Notes under the pieces: model-generated
Told to the model about the DNA's origin: nothing
What the model saw: only the letters and a program-made list of their open reading frames with translations
Databases searched by the model: none
Translations under genes and position numbers: made by a program
DNA from: Heterobilharzia americana
Lineage: Eukaryota; Platyhelminthes; Trematoda; Strigeidida; Schistosomatidae
Assembly: GCA_944470555.2 (NCBI GenBank)
Contig: OX104128.1
Coordinates: 4,030,001-4,094,000, forward strand
Direction of reading: 5' to 3'
DNA length: 64,000 nucleotides
Part shown: positions 1 to 9,515 of the stretch, piece by piece
Layout: each line of letters begins with the position of its first letter
Numbering within the stretch: the stretch's first letter is position 1

Positions 1-395
1 ACCACCTTGAACTAGAAAACATAAAGTTGGTTAGCCTCCAGTCAATGTAAGGGACAATATTTTAATCTGAAACAAATGCACTGATCCTAATTAAAACAAG
101 TTAAGTGTTCAACAGTGGGACAGCCATCTTCGTACTGTTTAGCTTAGTCCAGGCATTGATTTCTTATGAAGTTGCATCAAAATGATTCATATGTTAGTGT
201 CAGAGATTTACATTCCATGAGTGCTCAATTCTGAAGTAAGTTGAATAAAACTTCTGATACATCTACAATGAGCATAGGAGAAATACAAATTCTATACTAA
301 CTGTTTCATCAGTTGATTGAAGATCCGTTATCTAGATAATGAAGTTTTGACAAGTTCGTGAGAAACCCTGTAAAAATATTGACAAGCCTTAGTTC
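1..395. other. No recognised feature
   Basis: AT-rich sequence without a convincing open frame, RNA motif or match to the repeat families found elsewhere in the window. It lies outside the Penelope-like arm that starts near 396. Confidence 0.5.
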
Positions 396-702
396 TAGTG
401 TGTTCTCTCAGCTGAATTGTTTAATCGTGAAGCTTTCAACGTCCTTCTAGATGACATCATCAGCTGTCAATGTCTCCCCATCAGTGAGTGATTTAGTAGC
501 TTGCTCTGACGATGTGGTCTGTGATTGGTTATTTCCTTTGATTGTTGTGTCATCGACTGACTGTATAGATTTTCCTCTTGGTTGTTCCTCTACTTCACCT
601 CTAACCTTTCTGTCTTTTATCATCTTTCTTATTGGTTGATAGATGGGGTCTATGTCCATACATCTGTTTATTGCTGACTGACTGACTGACCTGAATGCCA
701 TA
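396..702 (-). mobile_element. Penelope-like element, 3' end (left arm of inverted pair)
   Basis: The minus-strand frame from 701 to 447 encodes an 84-residue C-terminal tail (MAFRSVSQSAINRCMDIDPI...) that parallels the tail of the plus-strand copy beginning at 703. The shared stretch continues past the stop into 3' UTR (a GCTTCACGATTAAACAA block on the minus strand), down to about 396. The GIY-YIG domain that should precede this tail is missing, so the copy is 5'-truncated at about 702, exactly where the opposite-strand copy starts. Assignment to Penelope-like elements rests on the GIY-YIG domain of its partner. Confidence 0.75.
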
Positions 703-1390
703 AACTAACAAATTCCATCCAAACACTATTATGCAGATCAAAGGAAGCAACAACAAGCAAAGAAAACAAACCCAATATCATTTACAAAATCAACTACAAT
801 AACTGTAGTCAACACTACATTGGACGAAGTGGTCACCCTCTTCGCCTGCATCATTTACATGAACATCAATTGGCTATTAAACACCACGACATTTCATCAC
901 TCAATTCAATGCACGTGGACCACAACTATGGACATAAATTCAATTTCGACAATGTAGAAATCTAGGACAGAGAGAGGAAACACAGAGAATATCATCAGAG
1001 AATTCCTAGAAGTTTGGCATTCAGATCACTCAGTCAGCAATCAACAGATGTATCGACATAGACGCAATCTATCAACCAGTGAGGAAGATGATAAAGGAGA
1101 GAAAGGTGAGAGGTGAAGCAGAGGAACGGGTAGCCAACAGAAAAGTCTATACAGTCCGTCGGTGACACAATAATCGAAGGAAACAACCAATCACAGACCA
1201 CATCATCAGAGCAAGCTACTAAATCACTCAGTAATGGAGAGATAGTGACAGCTCACTCTATACTGAAGTTAGTGCTGATGATGACGTCATCTAGCAAGAT
1301 AATGGATGAAAGCTTCACGATTAAACAACCCAGCTCAGAGAACACAATGCAACCAAGAGCATCCACCCGAGCTACAAATATTCCCCATTA
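703..1390 (+). mobile_element. Penelope-like element, GIY-YIG domain and 3' end
   Basis: A plus-strand frame over about 750-966 reads NNCSQHYIGRSGHPLRL followed by LHEHQLAIKHHD and HNYGHKFNFDNVEI. This is the GIY-YIG endonuclease core (YIG, Arg and Glu positions) preceded by a Cys motif, as in Penelope-like elements of schistosomes. A stop at 964 and several frame changes follow. The C-terminal tail (about 1010-1330) and 3' UTR match the minus-strand arm at 396-702. The reverse transcriptase is absent. The copy is a 5'-truncated pseudogene; in the family this endonuclease nicks target DNA for reverse transcription. Confidence 0.75.
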
Positions 1391-2576
1391 TATTGACGAG
1401 AGTAACATTTGATATTTGAATAAAACCTGTCATTATCCGGTGTACTTCTATTCTAAAGTAATACAGGATGTGGTCGGTTTGTGAAATGTTATTAAATATA
1501 CATACTAAGTTTTCGTTTGACTTTGAAATTTTTAGAGTGACATAAATTCGATGTATTCAGAGGATTAACCTTAGTGATCTGCAAACAAATCGCCATAAAA
1601 TTTAACGTTATGCTTCGACGACGCTACAAATGGATACAAAAGTCATGAATTTCGATTGATAGTATAAACTCAGAGCTACATTCTAGACACCATGTGAACA
1701 ACTTATCCAAACCGATAGAATTTCTTCTCAAGAAATTAGGAACGAAAGCGAACAAGCGACTTCAGAATAATAAACAAATGATCGGGTTATGCGTGAAATC
1801 CAAAACACAGGATTTCTCTAAAATACGGTTCTCTATTGATGAACAATATTGAGTAATAAAATATAAACCTCCAGTCGTGAGGTGTCTGGGGTTTTATCAC
1901 TATCAAAGAAATTACAAATGGTGCGTCAACAATAGGCTGTGTCCAAACAACCAGAAGGGAATATGAAAGACGCGCGTAAGTTATCATGACAAAGTATAAA
2001 CACAAGATAAACAAATGTTCAAGGTAGAATAGAGCATCAGAGAATGACGAAATAAATTACAACACCATTATCAATTGTGAAAGATACTAAGATCTAGGGA
2101 TGTTAAATGGTGAGTAAGGCACGATTGAACAGGAAGTCAGGGCTGTGGATGAAGTAACATTATAAGGAAGTATGAGTTATACTACTCAATAACTCTAAGT
2201 AGTATAAAACTGAAGGTATAAAAAGGAATACAAGGGCAACATTCCTTAGGGTTAACGAGAACATGTAAGAAGGGAATTAACACCATATATATGGGCAGTA
2301 TATTGTTTATAAAACATAATCCAGCAAATAATAATGTCTCACTGTGTAATATATCTAATAAACTCACTAAAGTGGGATCACGATCTACCACAGTACGTAA
2401 ATTTTATTCTTGTATTCACTTTTACAGCCTGGCTATTCTTCATCCCTTTATGGTATTATATGCTTCATAATTTCTGCAATATGTGGTGAACTATTCCGCA
2501 TGCATACGTTACGTGTTGCTTGGATGAATAAAAGCTTAATAATCCATTTCAACCTCCGCTTAGATATATTACAAAA
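1391..2576. other. No recognised gene
   Basis: About 1.2 kb of AT-rich DNA. Open frames at 1787-2014 (-), 2182-2391 (-) and 2410-2649 (+) show no domain, no splice-site-bounded exon and no repeat-family similarity. I see nothing supportable here. Confidence 0.45.
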
Positions 2577-2998
2577 TGCCCAAGAGATTTTTTTTGAGGG
2601 GGTTGCGGAAATTTGGAAATATTTCAAGTTGTTATTCATCGAAGACTGATATCAGTTGGAGGAACAAAGGAAATCTGGGAGGACTAGACAGCTGTTTCGT
2701 CCTAGTATGGGACTCCTCACCAGTGCGCACCCACGACCCCACAAGCAGGGACCGAAACCGTGACCTTCAGGCTCCGCGGCCAGCGTGTTAACATTGAGCC
2801 ACTGGGTCAGAATGCAATGCTCCATATTTCCAACTTCTGTTAGCTCACGATATAGCGTAACCGCCACCCAATGTCATCGTTGAGTATCTGTCCTCACGGC
2901 CATCAGGCTTTGACTCCACCGGTCATGACTTCTCATTGGAACTTCGGGAATACTTCTCGAAGCTAGTCACCAATGAGCACTAGTTCAATTAAATTTTT
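2577..2998 (-). mobile_element. Sm-alpha-type tRNA-derived SINE with hammerhead ribozyme, copy 1
   Basis: The minus strand shows the tRNA-related head with an A-box-like TGGCTCAATG and a B-box-like GGTTTCGGTCC. Next come the ribozyme segment (2680-2732) and a tail CTTTGTTCCTCCAACTGAT that runs into GATGAATAACAACTTGAAAT. The same order and wording occur in the plus-strand copies at 2999-3425 and 7335-7790. In schistosomes, Pol III-type SINEs of the Sm-alpha family are known to carry hammerhead ribozymes. This copy and the next form a nearly perfect fold-back. Confidence 0.8.
2680..2732 (-). ncRNA. Hammerhead ribozyme relic (SINE copy 1)
   Basis: On the minus strand: stem I strand GCGCACTG, core GTGAGGAG, stem II TCC/GGA around CATACTA, then CGAAAC, a short self-complementary ACAGCTGT and GTC at the cleavage position. 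The expected core is CUGANGA; here C3 is G. The 3' stem I strand is also altered (TAGTCC instead of CAGTGC). Cleavage should be poor or absent. Confidence 0.75.
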
Positions 2999-3425
2999 TT
3001 TGAGGGGGTTGATATCAGTCTTCGATGAATAACAACTTGAAATATTTTCAAATCTCCACAACTCCCTCAAAAATTTAATTGAACTAGTGCTCATTGGTGA
3101 CTAGCTTCGAGAAGTATTCCCGAAGTTCCAATGAGAAGTCGTGACCGGTGGAGTCAAAGCCTGATGGCCGTGAGGACAGATACTCAACGATGACATTGGG
3201 TGGCGGTTTGCACTATATCGTGAGCTAACAGAAGTTGGAAATATGGAGCATTGCATTCTGACCCAGTGGCTCAATGGTAACGCGCTGGTCGCGGAGCCTG
3301 AAGGTCACGGTTTCGATCCCTGCTTGTGGGGTCGTGGATGCGCACTGCCGAGGAGTCCCATACTAGGACGAAACAGCTGTCCAGTGCTCCCAGGTTTCCT
3401 TTGTTCCTCCAGCCCAAGAGATCAT
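2999..3425 (+). mobile_element. Sm-alpha-type SINE with hammerhead ribozyme, copy 2
   Basis: Plus-strand copy with A box TGGCTCAATGG (3267-3277), B box GGTTTCGATCC (3309-3319), ribozyme (3340-3390) and the CCTTTGTTCCTCC tail. Its upstream part (3020-3240) is nearly identical to the complement of copy 1. The 248-nt open frame from 3243 is an accident of the tRNA-like segment and is not a gene. Confidence 0.8.
3340..3390 (+). ncRNA. Hammerhead ribozyme relic (SINE copy 2)
   Basis: CACTG (343-347 of this kilobase) pairs with CAGTG (382-386) as stem I. The core is CCGAGGAG instead of CUGANGAG, so U4 is mutated to C. Stem II GTCC/GGAC and the CGAAAC half-core are intact. Stem III is the minimal self-complementary ACAGCTGT, and the predicted cleavage follows GTC at 3381. 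Very short stem III is typical of schistosome hammerheads. Confidence 0.75.
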
Positions 3426-3828
3426 TTCAAATCTCCTGTAATGTTGCTATATCAAGACGGGAGATTGAAACGCCTATATAAGATTCTCTAGAATGAAGGG
3501 ATCAGATTAGCGATTAAACCCACTGATAGAAAAACATTACAGGCTAAAAAATCCATTAGATTCAATTTAGCAGTATAATCTAATCTATCATACACCATGT
3601 AATGACTATAAGGTCAAGTGCATAGGTGAAAGTAGCCGATGGGGGTTAGTCAGGAAGGTTCAGTACAAAAAATTCGGTAAAATGTACAAAGATAGATCCT
3701 AAGTAGTTCAGAAGAGAAGTTGGTTATCGCTCTTCATGTACTGGCAGACAGTCGTACCATCAGATGCAAAATTGTAATAGTTCTAAAATTTCGAATAATG
3801 ATATAACTAGGTGGATGAACAGAATGAC
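3426..3828. other. No recognised feature
   Basis: Spacer between the SINE pair and the inverted-repeat Penelope-like element. No frame, RNA motif or known repeat was seen. Confidence 0.45.
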
Positions 3829-4086
3829 AATTTCGACAGCGTAATTAGAAGACGAAGTTTATCTAAGCAATATGAGTGATGTATTTGGGCAATACATTTC
3901 GAACAATCTGATCCCCCACACATTTACTTGTCAAGTCAATATATATTAAACCGAGGACTGTGAGAGGGGATAAATACAACAATTAACACAATAGGGGATT
4001 AAAATTAAGAAAGATGAGGACAAACAGGAAGTGACCTAGTTGATCCTAATCTTGGTAAGAAAACAAAGTTTACCAAGGTAGGTGTA
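3829..4086 (+). repeat. Left inverted repeat of Penelope-like element 2
   Basis: This 258-bp arm is the reverse complement of 4904-5160 with only about four differences seen by eye (one transition near each end, a GAGAGG/GAGGGG change and a one-base G-run indel). It corresponds to an inverted copy of the element's 3' UTR. It ends exactly where the element's coding frame becomes recognisable. Confidence 0.9.
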
Positions 4087-4863
4087 ATCAACTACCATTC
4101 CTAGATATACTTCTCAGTCGACGAAAAGATGGTTCAATAAGACCGTCAGTTTACAGAAAGTCTACATGGACAGGACAATACCTGGATCTCCACAATTTTT
4201 GTCCAATCCAATACAAGCGAGGTCTAGTAAAATACCTGTTTAATAGGATCTATCGTATCAGTACACCAGATGCGATGGATGAAGACATCAAATTACTGAG
4301 CAAAGCACTTATGGAAAATGGATATCCGACGAAGTTTATAAACCTTTGTAGAGGTCAAGTAGCACCAAAGCCAACTCTATACACGGTCTATAAGAAAGAT
4401 GTCCATATCACTCTACCATATAGAGGGGAGCTAAATAGTATCATTTTGAGACGTAGGCTGATATCAGCCATTAAGAAAAAGTATTATGCAGAGAATCTTA
4501 CCATTGTGGAGAAAACAAAACACATGGTTCACCAAAAACCTAAACACTGCATCAGTGATTATGTCACATCCCATTGTGTTTACCAATTTACATGTGTGTG
4601 TGGTGACACATACATACATAGGGAGGAGTAATCGAGACATGCAGTTGAGGGTGGGAGAACATCTGCCTAAATGGCTTCAAAACCAAATGGAGTGTGAAAC
4701 AGTGATAAACGCTGGTGGCAGACGACCCTCTTCATATATAGCCAAATATATCATAGAAACAGGTCACAAAGTTAATGTTCAAACAGCTTTCAAAGTTTTA
4801 TTATATAGAAACAGTCAGGGACGTATTCTGAGATTTGCGCAAGCCATAACCATACACATATAA
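4087..4863 (+). pseudogene. Penelope-like element 2: RT C-terminus plus GIY-YIG endonuclease, frameshifted
   Basis: The frame is open from about 4089 without a start codon: QLPFLDILLSRRKDGSIRPS, then STWTGQYLDLHNFCPIQYKR, the C-terminal end of a Penelope-like reverse transcriptase. From 4275 it continues through a linker to a Cys-rich VYQFTCVCGDTYI (about 4576-4615). A four-base CATA duplication then shifts frame, and the GIY-YIG core resumes as IGRSNRDMQLRVGEHLPKWL, ending at 4863. The family's RT/EN protein performs target-primed reverse transcription. The 5' part is missing (truncation at the arm boundary). It is otherwise the best-preserved element coding segment in the left half of the window. 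Confidence 0.85.
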
Positions 4864-4903
4864 AAACCACCTTTATGTGTACAAAAGCAGTTTGTTATCA
4901 CAC

Positions 4904-5160
4904 TACACCTACTTTGGTAAACTTTGTTTTCTTACCAAGATTAGGATCAACTAGGTCACTTCCTGTTTGTCCTCATCTTTCTTAATTTTAATCCCTATTG
5001 TGTTAATTGTTGTATTTATCCCCCCTCACAGTCCTCGGTTTAATATATATTGACTTGACAAGTAAATGTGTGGGGGATCAGATTGTTCGAAATGTATTGC
5101 CCAAATACATCACTCATATTGCTTAGATAAACTTCGTCTTCTAATTACGCTATCGAAATT
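4904..5160 (-). repeat. Right inverted repeat of Penelope-like element 2
   Basis: Complement of 3829-4086. It begins about 40 bp after the stop of the endonuclease frame, so on the plus strand it is the element's 3' UTR. Penelope elements are known for direct or inverted terminal repeats of their own sequence, which this layout fits. Confidence 0.9.
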
Positions 5161-5559
5161 CATAAAAGGGACTAACTGTTTCAAATTTTTGAAGAGAATG
5201 ACAATTGAATCTTTTTTTCACTGAATCAACTCCAAAAATATTCAACACGAATGATTCAGCATACAATGCAGATATTTCAAAAATTTTACTAGTATTAAAA
5301 CAAAGGAGTGAAGAACTGTTGGATAATAAAAGTGAAGTTCGACTGTGGTGTGATTTATACTGGGTGATTACTGTCATATGAAGGTGGAAAAAAGATTCTG
5401 CTCGAAAGGTGATCTAGTGAATAATATTGTATTGCTGTATGTTATATCAAATAAGCAGTTTAATATGAATTAGTAGTAGTAGTAGTATTCTCCCACTGAA
5501 AAACTGAGTTTCTCCAGTCCAAACTCTATGACTGTACACTTCTTAATACTATCTATGGA
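5161..5559. repeat. Spacer with (TAG)n microsatellite at 5471-5487
   Basis: No gene recognised. A short TAG microsatellite lies at 5471-5487, just before the tail of an RTE-A copy. The minus frame 5377-5150 shows no domain. Confidence 0.5.
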
Positions 5560-6155
5560 TTCCTGATATCATCATCAATAACAATATAGGACCAGGCATT
5601 ACTGCGTAATGGTCCAACTTGCCACACCTCATATCACTACATCAAGTAAAAAAACAGTGAAGTACAAGATGAAGATTAGAAAATTCAGTCAAAAGAAATA
5701 TGAAGTAGGAAAAGAGAGGAACGAAGAATGAGAAAGTGGTGAGATTCGGTATAGCGTCGTCAAGATGAGGATAATGTGTACATACATCTGTGCCACTGAC
5801 ATCAGTTCTGAACCATACGATCACCTAGAGTCAGTCTACAAACACTAGTTCCTCTTGTCCCGCGGACCCAACCCCAACCACCCACTCTGCATCGCCCCAC
5901 ATGGCTCAAACCAACAGTTAGAGACTTCATACATTGGTGCCATGTTTTAGTCTGGTCGCCCCGAGTCTTTTTCCAGCCTAGACCTACTTCGGTTAACATT
6001 GTGTGATGGGGCGATCGGTGACTAGGTATACGTAACACGTGTCCTAACCATCTAAATCGATGAAGGTTTACAACCGTGTCAACTGATTTATCTCATCTTC
6101 CTAAAACTCTGCGTCTGATTTCCGTGTTACTCACGTGAATTTCTGATATAAAAAA
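5560..6155 (-). mobile_element. RTE-A non-LTR element, truncated 3' end
   Basis: The minus strand carries the C-terminal region (MLRIPSHRSPHHTMLTEVGL, then KTWHQCMKSLTVGLSHVG) and the 3' UTR. It ends in the tail that reads on the plus strand as ATAGGACCAGGCATTACTGC. Only the last part of the RT polyprotein remains, and frames are broken. Identical wording recurs in the copies near 8.7, 13, 16.1, 28.8, 54.3 and 59.1 kb. Confidence 0.8.
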
Positions 6156-6261
6156 CCCATTGAAACGTATTTACACAATATCAAAAATTACAAAAACGTC
6201 ACTACTCATCTGACAAGTTCCATCAATGAACAAAGTAAAATACTTAATGAGGCGTTAGCAT

Positions 6262-6640
6262 TCATCACGGACTGATATCAATGGAAACCTGGGAGTACTG
6301 GACAGCTATTTCGTCCTAGAGTGAGGTGCCTCAGCAATGTGCACCCATGACCCCACCATGGACCGAACCCAGGACCTTCAGGTGCCATGGTCAGCGCGTT
6401 ACTATTAGGCCACTGAGTCAGAAACCAATGATCCACATTTTCTACTTCTATCAGTTCATAATAAACTGCGGCCTCCAGCCAATACAGTCATTGAGTAACT
6501 GTCCTAATGTTCAACTTGGTTGGCCCCAACGATCACTTCTTAATAGAACTCTGGGAATCGCCTGTCGAAGCTAATCACCAATGAACCCTAAATCAATTCA
6601 ATTTTAAGGTTTGTGGGGATTTATGAAGTGATTCCAGGTT
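6262..6640 (-). mobile_element. Sm-alpha-type SINE, diverged copy 3
   Basis: The minus strand retains the order head, tRNA-like region (GTGGCCTAATAGTAACGC, CTGGGTTCGGTCC) and ribozyme, but is much more diverged than copies 1 and 2. It is followed directly by a plus-strand fragment, so this is a second inverted SINE pair. Confidence 0.65.
6291..6345 (-). ncRNA. Hammerhead ribozyme relic (SINE copy 3)
   Basis: On the minus strand the core reads CTGAGG followed by CACC instead of AGTCC. C3 and U4 are therefore preserved here but the start of stem II is changed. The GGACGAAAT half, the AGCTGTC cleavage site and CAGTACTCCC follow. This copy helps to infer that the ancestral core was CUGAGGAG. Confidence 0.6.
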
Positions 6641-6745
6641 GCTATTCATCATGGATTGATATCAGTTCCGTAGCCACAGAACCTGAAGGCCCTGGGTTCG
6701 ATCCCTGGTGGAATCATGGGTGTGAACTGCTGAGTCGAAGCTTGG
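6641..6745 (+). mobile_element. Sm-alpha-type SINE fragment
   Basis: The tRNA-like part has a perfect B box (GGGTTCGATCCC, about 6692-6703), followed by GGGTGTGAACTGCTGAG, which breaks off inside the hammerhead core. The ribozyme is cut away. Confidence 0.6.
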
Positions 6746-7334
6746 TCAGCGCGTATAAAAATATCACAATACCACCACCACATAAACGAAAGTAAGATAC
6801 TACTCACAATTATCCTATTGGTTAAGCGCCATTACCCCTACAGTGACCCTGTTACACATTGTTGTTTAAAATAAACCTATCTGATGAAGAAAAGTTAAGT
6901 AAAACTTCAAATACTGAAGTTACATAAAGTAACTATCTTGAACAACCTATCCCTTGCTCTTTTTAAGCATACAGGCGAAACGTTTGTCAGGAAAAACTGG
7001 CAAATCGACAGCCTTTTATGGCCCTTTAATAAACCCACCGTTAAAAATTACGTAATAATGTGTGACAGTCATCCGAATACTAGTTGTATGAGAATATTGG
7101 TTACTTTAATAATTTAACAGGGTTAGAAAAACGCCTGAAAAATGATCCGCGATCAGCAGGTCAGGTTTGTTACAAGCCGTGGATACATTGGTCACGTATT
7201 CACTTTGCACCAGATGCTCAAAAGCCATGTCACATGTGAACAAAATGACTAACATAGAGTCACAGCATACAATCACCTATCTTTTTTGTCCCGAAGTAGT
7301 AGTGCAGCTGAGCACAGCTTCCTGATTTCGTCAA
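6746..7334. other. No recognised feature
   Basis: Intergenic DNA without a domain-bearing frame. No family could be assigned. Confidence 0.4.
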
Positions 7335-7790
7335 TTCTCCAACTGATGTCAGTCTATGATGAATAACAAGTTGAAATATTTCCAAATCTCCACAACTCCC
7401 TCAAAATTTAATTGAACTGGTGCTCATTGGTGACTAGCTTCGAGAAGTATTCCCGAAGTTCCAATGAGAAGTCATGACCGGTGGAGTCAAAGCCTGATGG
7501 CCGTGAGGACAGATACTCAACGATGACATTGGGTGGCGGTTTGCACTATATCGTGAGCTAACAGAAGTTGGAAATATGGAGCATTGCATTCTGACCCAGT
7601 GGCTCAATGTTAACACGCTGGCCGCGGAGCCTGAAGGTCACGGTTTCGGTCCCTGCTTGTGGGGTCGTGGGTGCGCACTGGTGAGGAGTCCCATACTAGG
7701 ACGAAACAGCTGTCCAGTGCTCCCAGGTTTCCTTTGTTCCTCCAACTGATGTCCGTCTACGATGAATAACAACTTGAAATATCTCCAACA
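7335..7790 (+). mobile_element. Sm-alpha-type SINE, copy 4, flanked by its own start repeated
   Basis: This is the full unit in the same order as copy 2. The 45-bp opening block (CCAACTGATGTCAGTCTATG...) at about 7339-7383 recurs after the ribozyme at about 7741-7785, giving a period of about 402 bp. Such a unit-plus-overlap is what a tandem or circular RNA template would leave. The minus-strand frame 7616-7434 is a shadow of the SINE. Confidence 0.8.
7672..7724 (+). ncRNA. Hammerhead ribozyme relic (SINE copy 4)
   Basis: GCGCACTG / core GTGAGGAG / stem II GTCC-GGAC / CGAAAC / ACAGCTGT / GTC (7712-7714) / CAGTGC. All parts are present except that core position C3 is G, as in copy 1. Stem I pairs perfectly (CACTG with CAGTG). 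Confidence 0.8.
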
Positions 7791-8570
7791 CTTTGTTGTT
7801 ATATGACATTAGATTGATAGTTTTGAAGGAGGTGCATGGCTATATGGATCCGCCATCAGGATAGTTTTTAATTTTTATTATGCAGACGATGTCATCTTAC
7901 TGCAGAAAATACAGCCAAGTAATAACTTAATCAGTTAGTGGCTACTATCAGCAATTATGGCATGGACTTTGCACCATCGAAGTAAAAAGCAATTCTGTAA
8001 CATCGATAGGACCTTTTGCTTTGACTCATCCTTAGGCGAGAAGTGGTAGATTTAGTCTAAACGTTTGTGAGATAGATGTGAATCATCGTCGAATATAGTA
8101 AGCATGAGTGGCATACGTCAATCGTGGTCACCTTGAGCTCTATTGTTGGGCTATTTTGATAGTCAATACAAGTGTTCAAATCTTCAGTGCAGGCGATTCA
8201 ATTACATGACTGACATATTAAGTCGTCCAGTTGAGAATGGTGGATGGTTGCATTTGTTCGATCAACAACACCACCTTCGCAGAATTGCTCGTCTGAGTTG
8301 GAAAACCTCTTGATGTTATTCCTAATCTCGACATAGTGTGATTAAATGTTAAGGAGATTCTTATCTCGTGAATAAAGTATTCTAGAGATACCGAAAAGGG
8401 TTAAGAATACCGTTACAGCAGAATAACGGGTACTTCTGTCACGCTGGAACCTTTCAGTGGATCAAGACACCCTCAATGAGGTCCAGAAGTGTTTATCAAA
8501 TACGGCTGAGACCTCCAGAAGGTGTTGGTGAACCTGTAGCTGTTTAGTTTCCTTTGTTACCAAAAAGTAA
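7791..8570 (+). pseudogene. Non-LTR reverse transcriptase fragment (separate lineage)
   Basis: The plus strand encodes FYYADDVILLQKIQ (about 7870-7915), the catalytic YADD box, then a degraded thumb and C-terminal region with QQHHLRRIARLSWKTS (about 8270-8315). Stops and frame changes occur throughout. The wording differs from RTE-A, B and C, so this is another non-LTR lineage. Upstream and downstream limits are approximate. Confidence 0.6.
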
Positions 8571-8695
8571 GACATCAGGATTGGATGTTTTTTCCCAATG
8601 TATCCTATGAAACTTCTTCCCTCACTACCCACTCACCCTCTTTCTTTTTTTCCTAACATTTCGGCTTTTACAGGTTTGCTATCCAATCAACCAAT

Positions 8696-9515
8696 CAATA
8701 TCAATATAGGACCAGGCATTACTGCGTAATGGTCCAACTTGCCACACCGCTTATCATCACATCAAGTAGAAAAGTAGTGAGATGAAGGATGAATATAAGA
8801 GAATGCAGTCAAAAGAAACACTAAGTATGAAAAGAGAGTAAGGAAGAATGAATAAATGGTGATATCCAGTACAGCGTTAAGATGACGATATTGTGTACAT
8901 ACATCTGTGCCACTGACATCAGTTCTGAACCATACGATCACCTAGAGTCAGTCTACAAACACTAGTTCCTCTTGTCCCGCGGACCCAACCCCAACCACCC
9001 ACTCTGCATCGCCCCACATGGCTCAAACCAACAGTCAGAGACTTCATACATTGGTGCCATGTTTTAGTCTGGACACCTCGGGCCTTTTTCCAGCCTGAAC
9101 CTACTTCGGCCAACATTGTGTAATGAGGCAATCGGTGACTAGGCATACGTAGTATGTGTCGCATCCATCTCAATCGATGAACGTTCATAACCTCGCCAAC
9201 TGATTTACAGCTACTCTCTAAAACTCTACACCTGACTTCTGCATTACTCACGTGGTGCAGTGACACCATGGAATACGGTCTATTCTACGAAGGCAACGGT
9301 GGTCAAACACCTGAAGCCTTCTTATATCTTCCAGTTTCAATGGGCATGTATCACAGCGACAGAGTAAAAGAGAGTGGACTGCTGTGCAGTACACGCGACC
9401 CTTAATAGACAAACGAATATCACGGCGGCGCCATAGGTGGCGTAAATTGGCAAAAGCCAATCCTAACAGGGTTGCTATTAAATGTTGGTGTGGTGGATTA
9501 ATTGAAGCCAATATT
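8696..9515 (-). mobile_element. RTE-A element, RT C-terminus and 3' UTR
   Basis: The minus-strand frame from 9634 to 9248 includes LAFANLRHLWRRRDIRL, GRVYCTAVHSLLL and RRLQVFDHRCLRRIDRI. The frame 9269-8919 continues with LHRLRWMRHILRMPSHRLPH and KTWHQCMKSLTVGLSHVG. The 3' UTR ends near 8696 in the conserved tail. The element is 5'-truncated at about 9515, where the 3' end of an RTE-B copy in the same orientation begins. Two pieces of one polyprotein lie in different frames, so it is inactive. Confidence 0.85.

Noticed and set aside
3267..3319. tRNA gene suggested by A and B boxes
   Set aside because: No complete cloverleaf; the boxes belong to the SINE promoter and the sequence runs on into the hammerhead.
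3243..3491. 82-codon open frame (MEHCILTQWLNGNALVAE...)
   Set aside because: It spans the tRNA-like head and ribozyme of a SINE and recurs as its complement at 2652-2867; a repeat artefact, not a gene.
5150..5377. 75-codon minus frame next to the Penelope-like arm
   Set aside because: No motif, overlaps the inverted repeat end, AT-rich.
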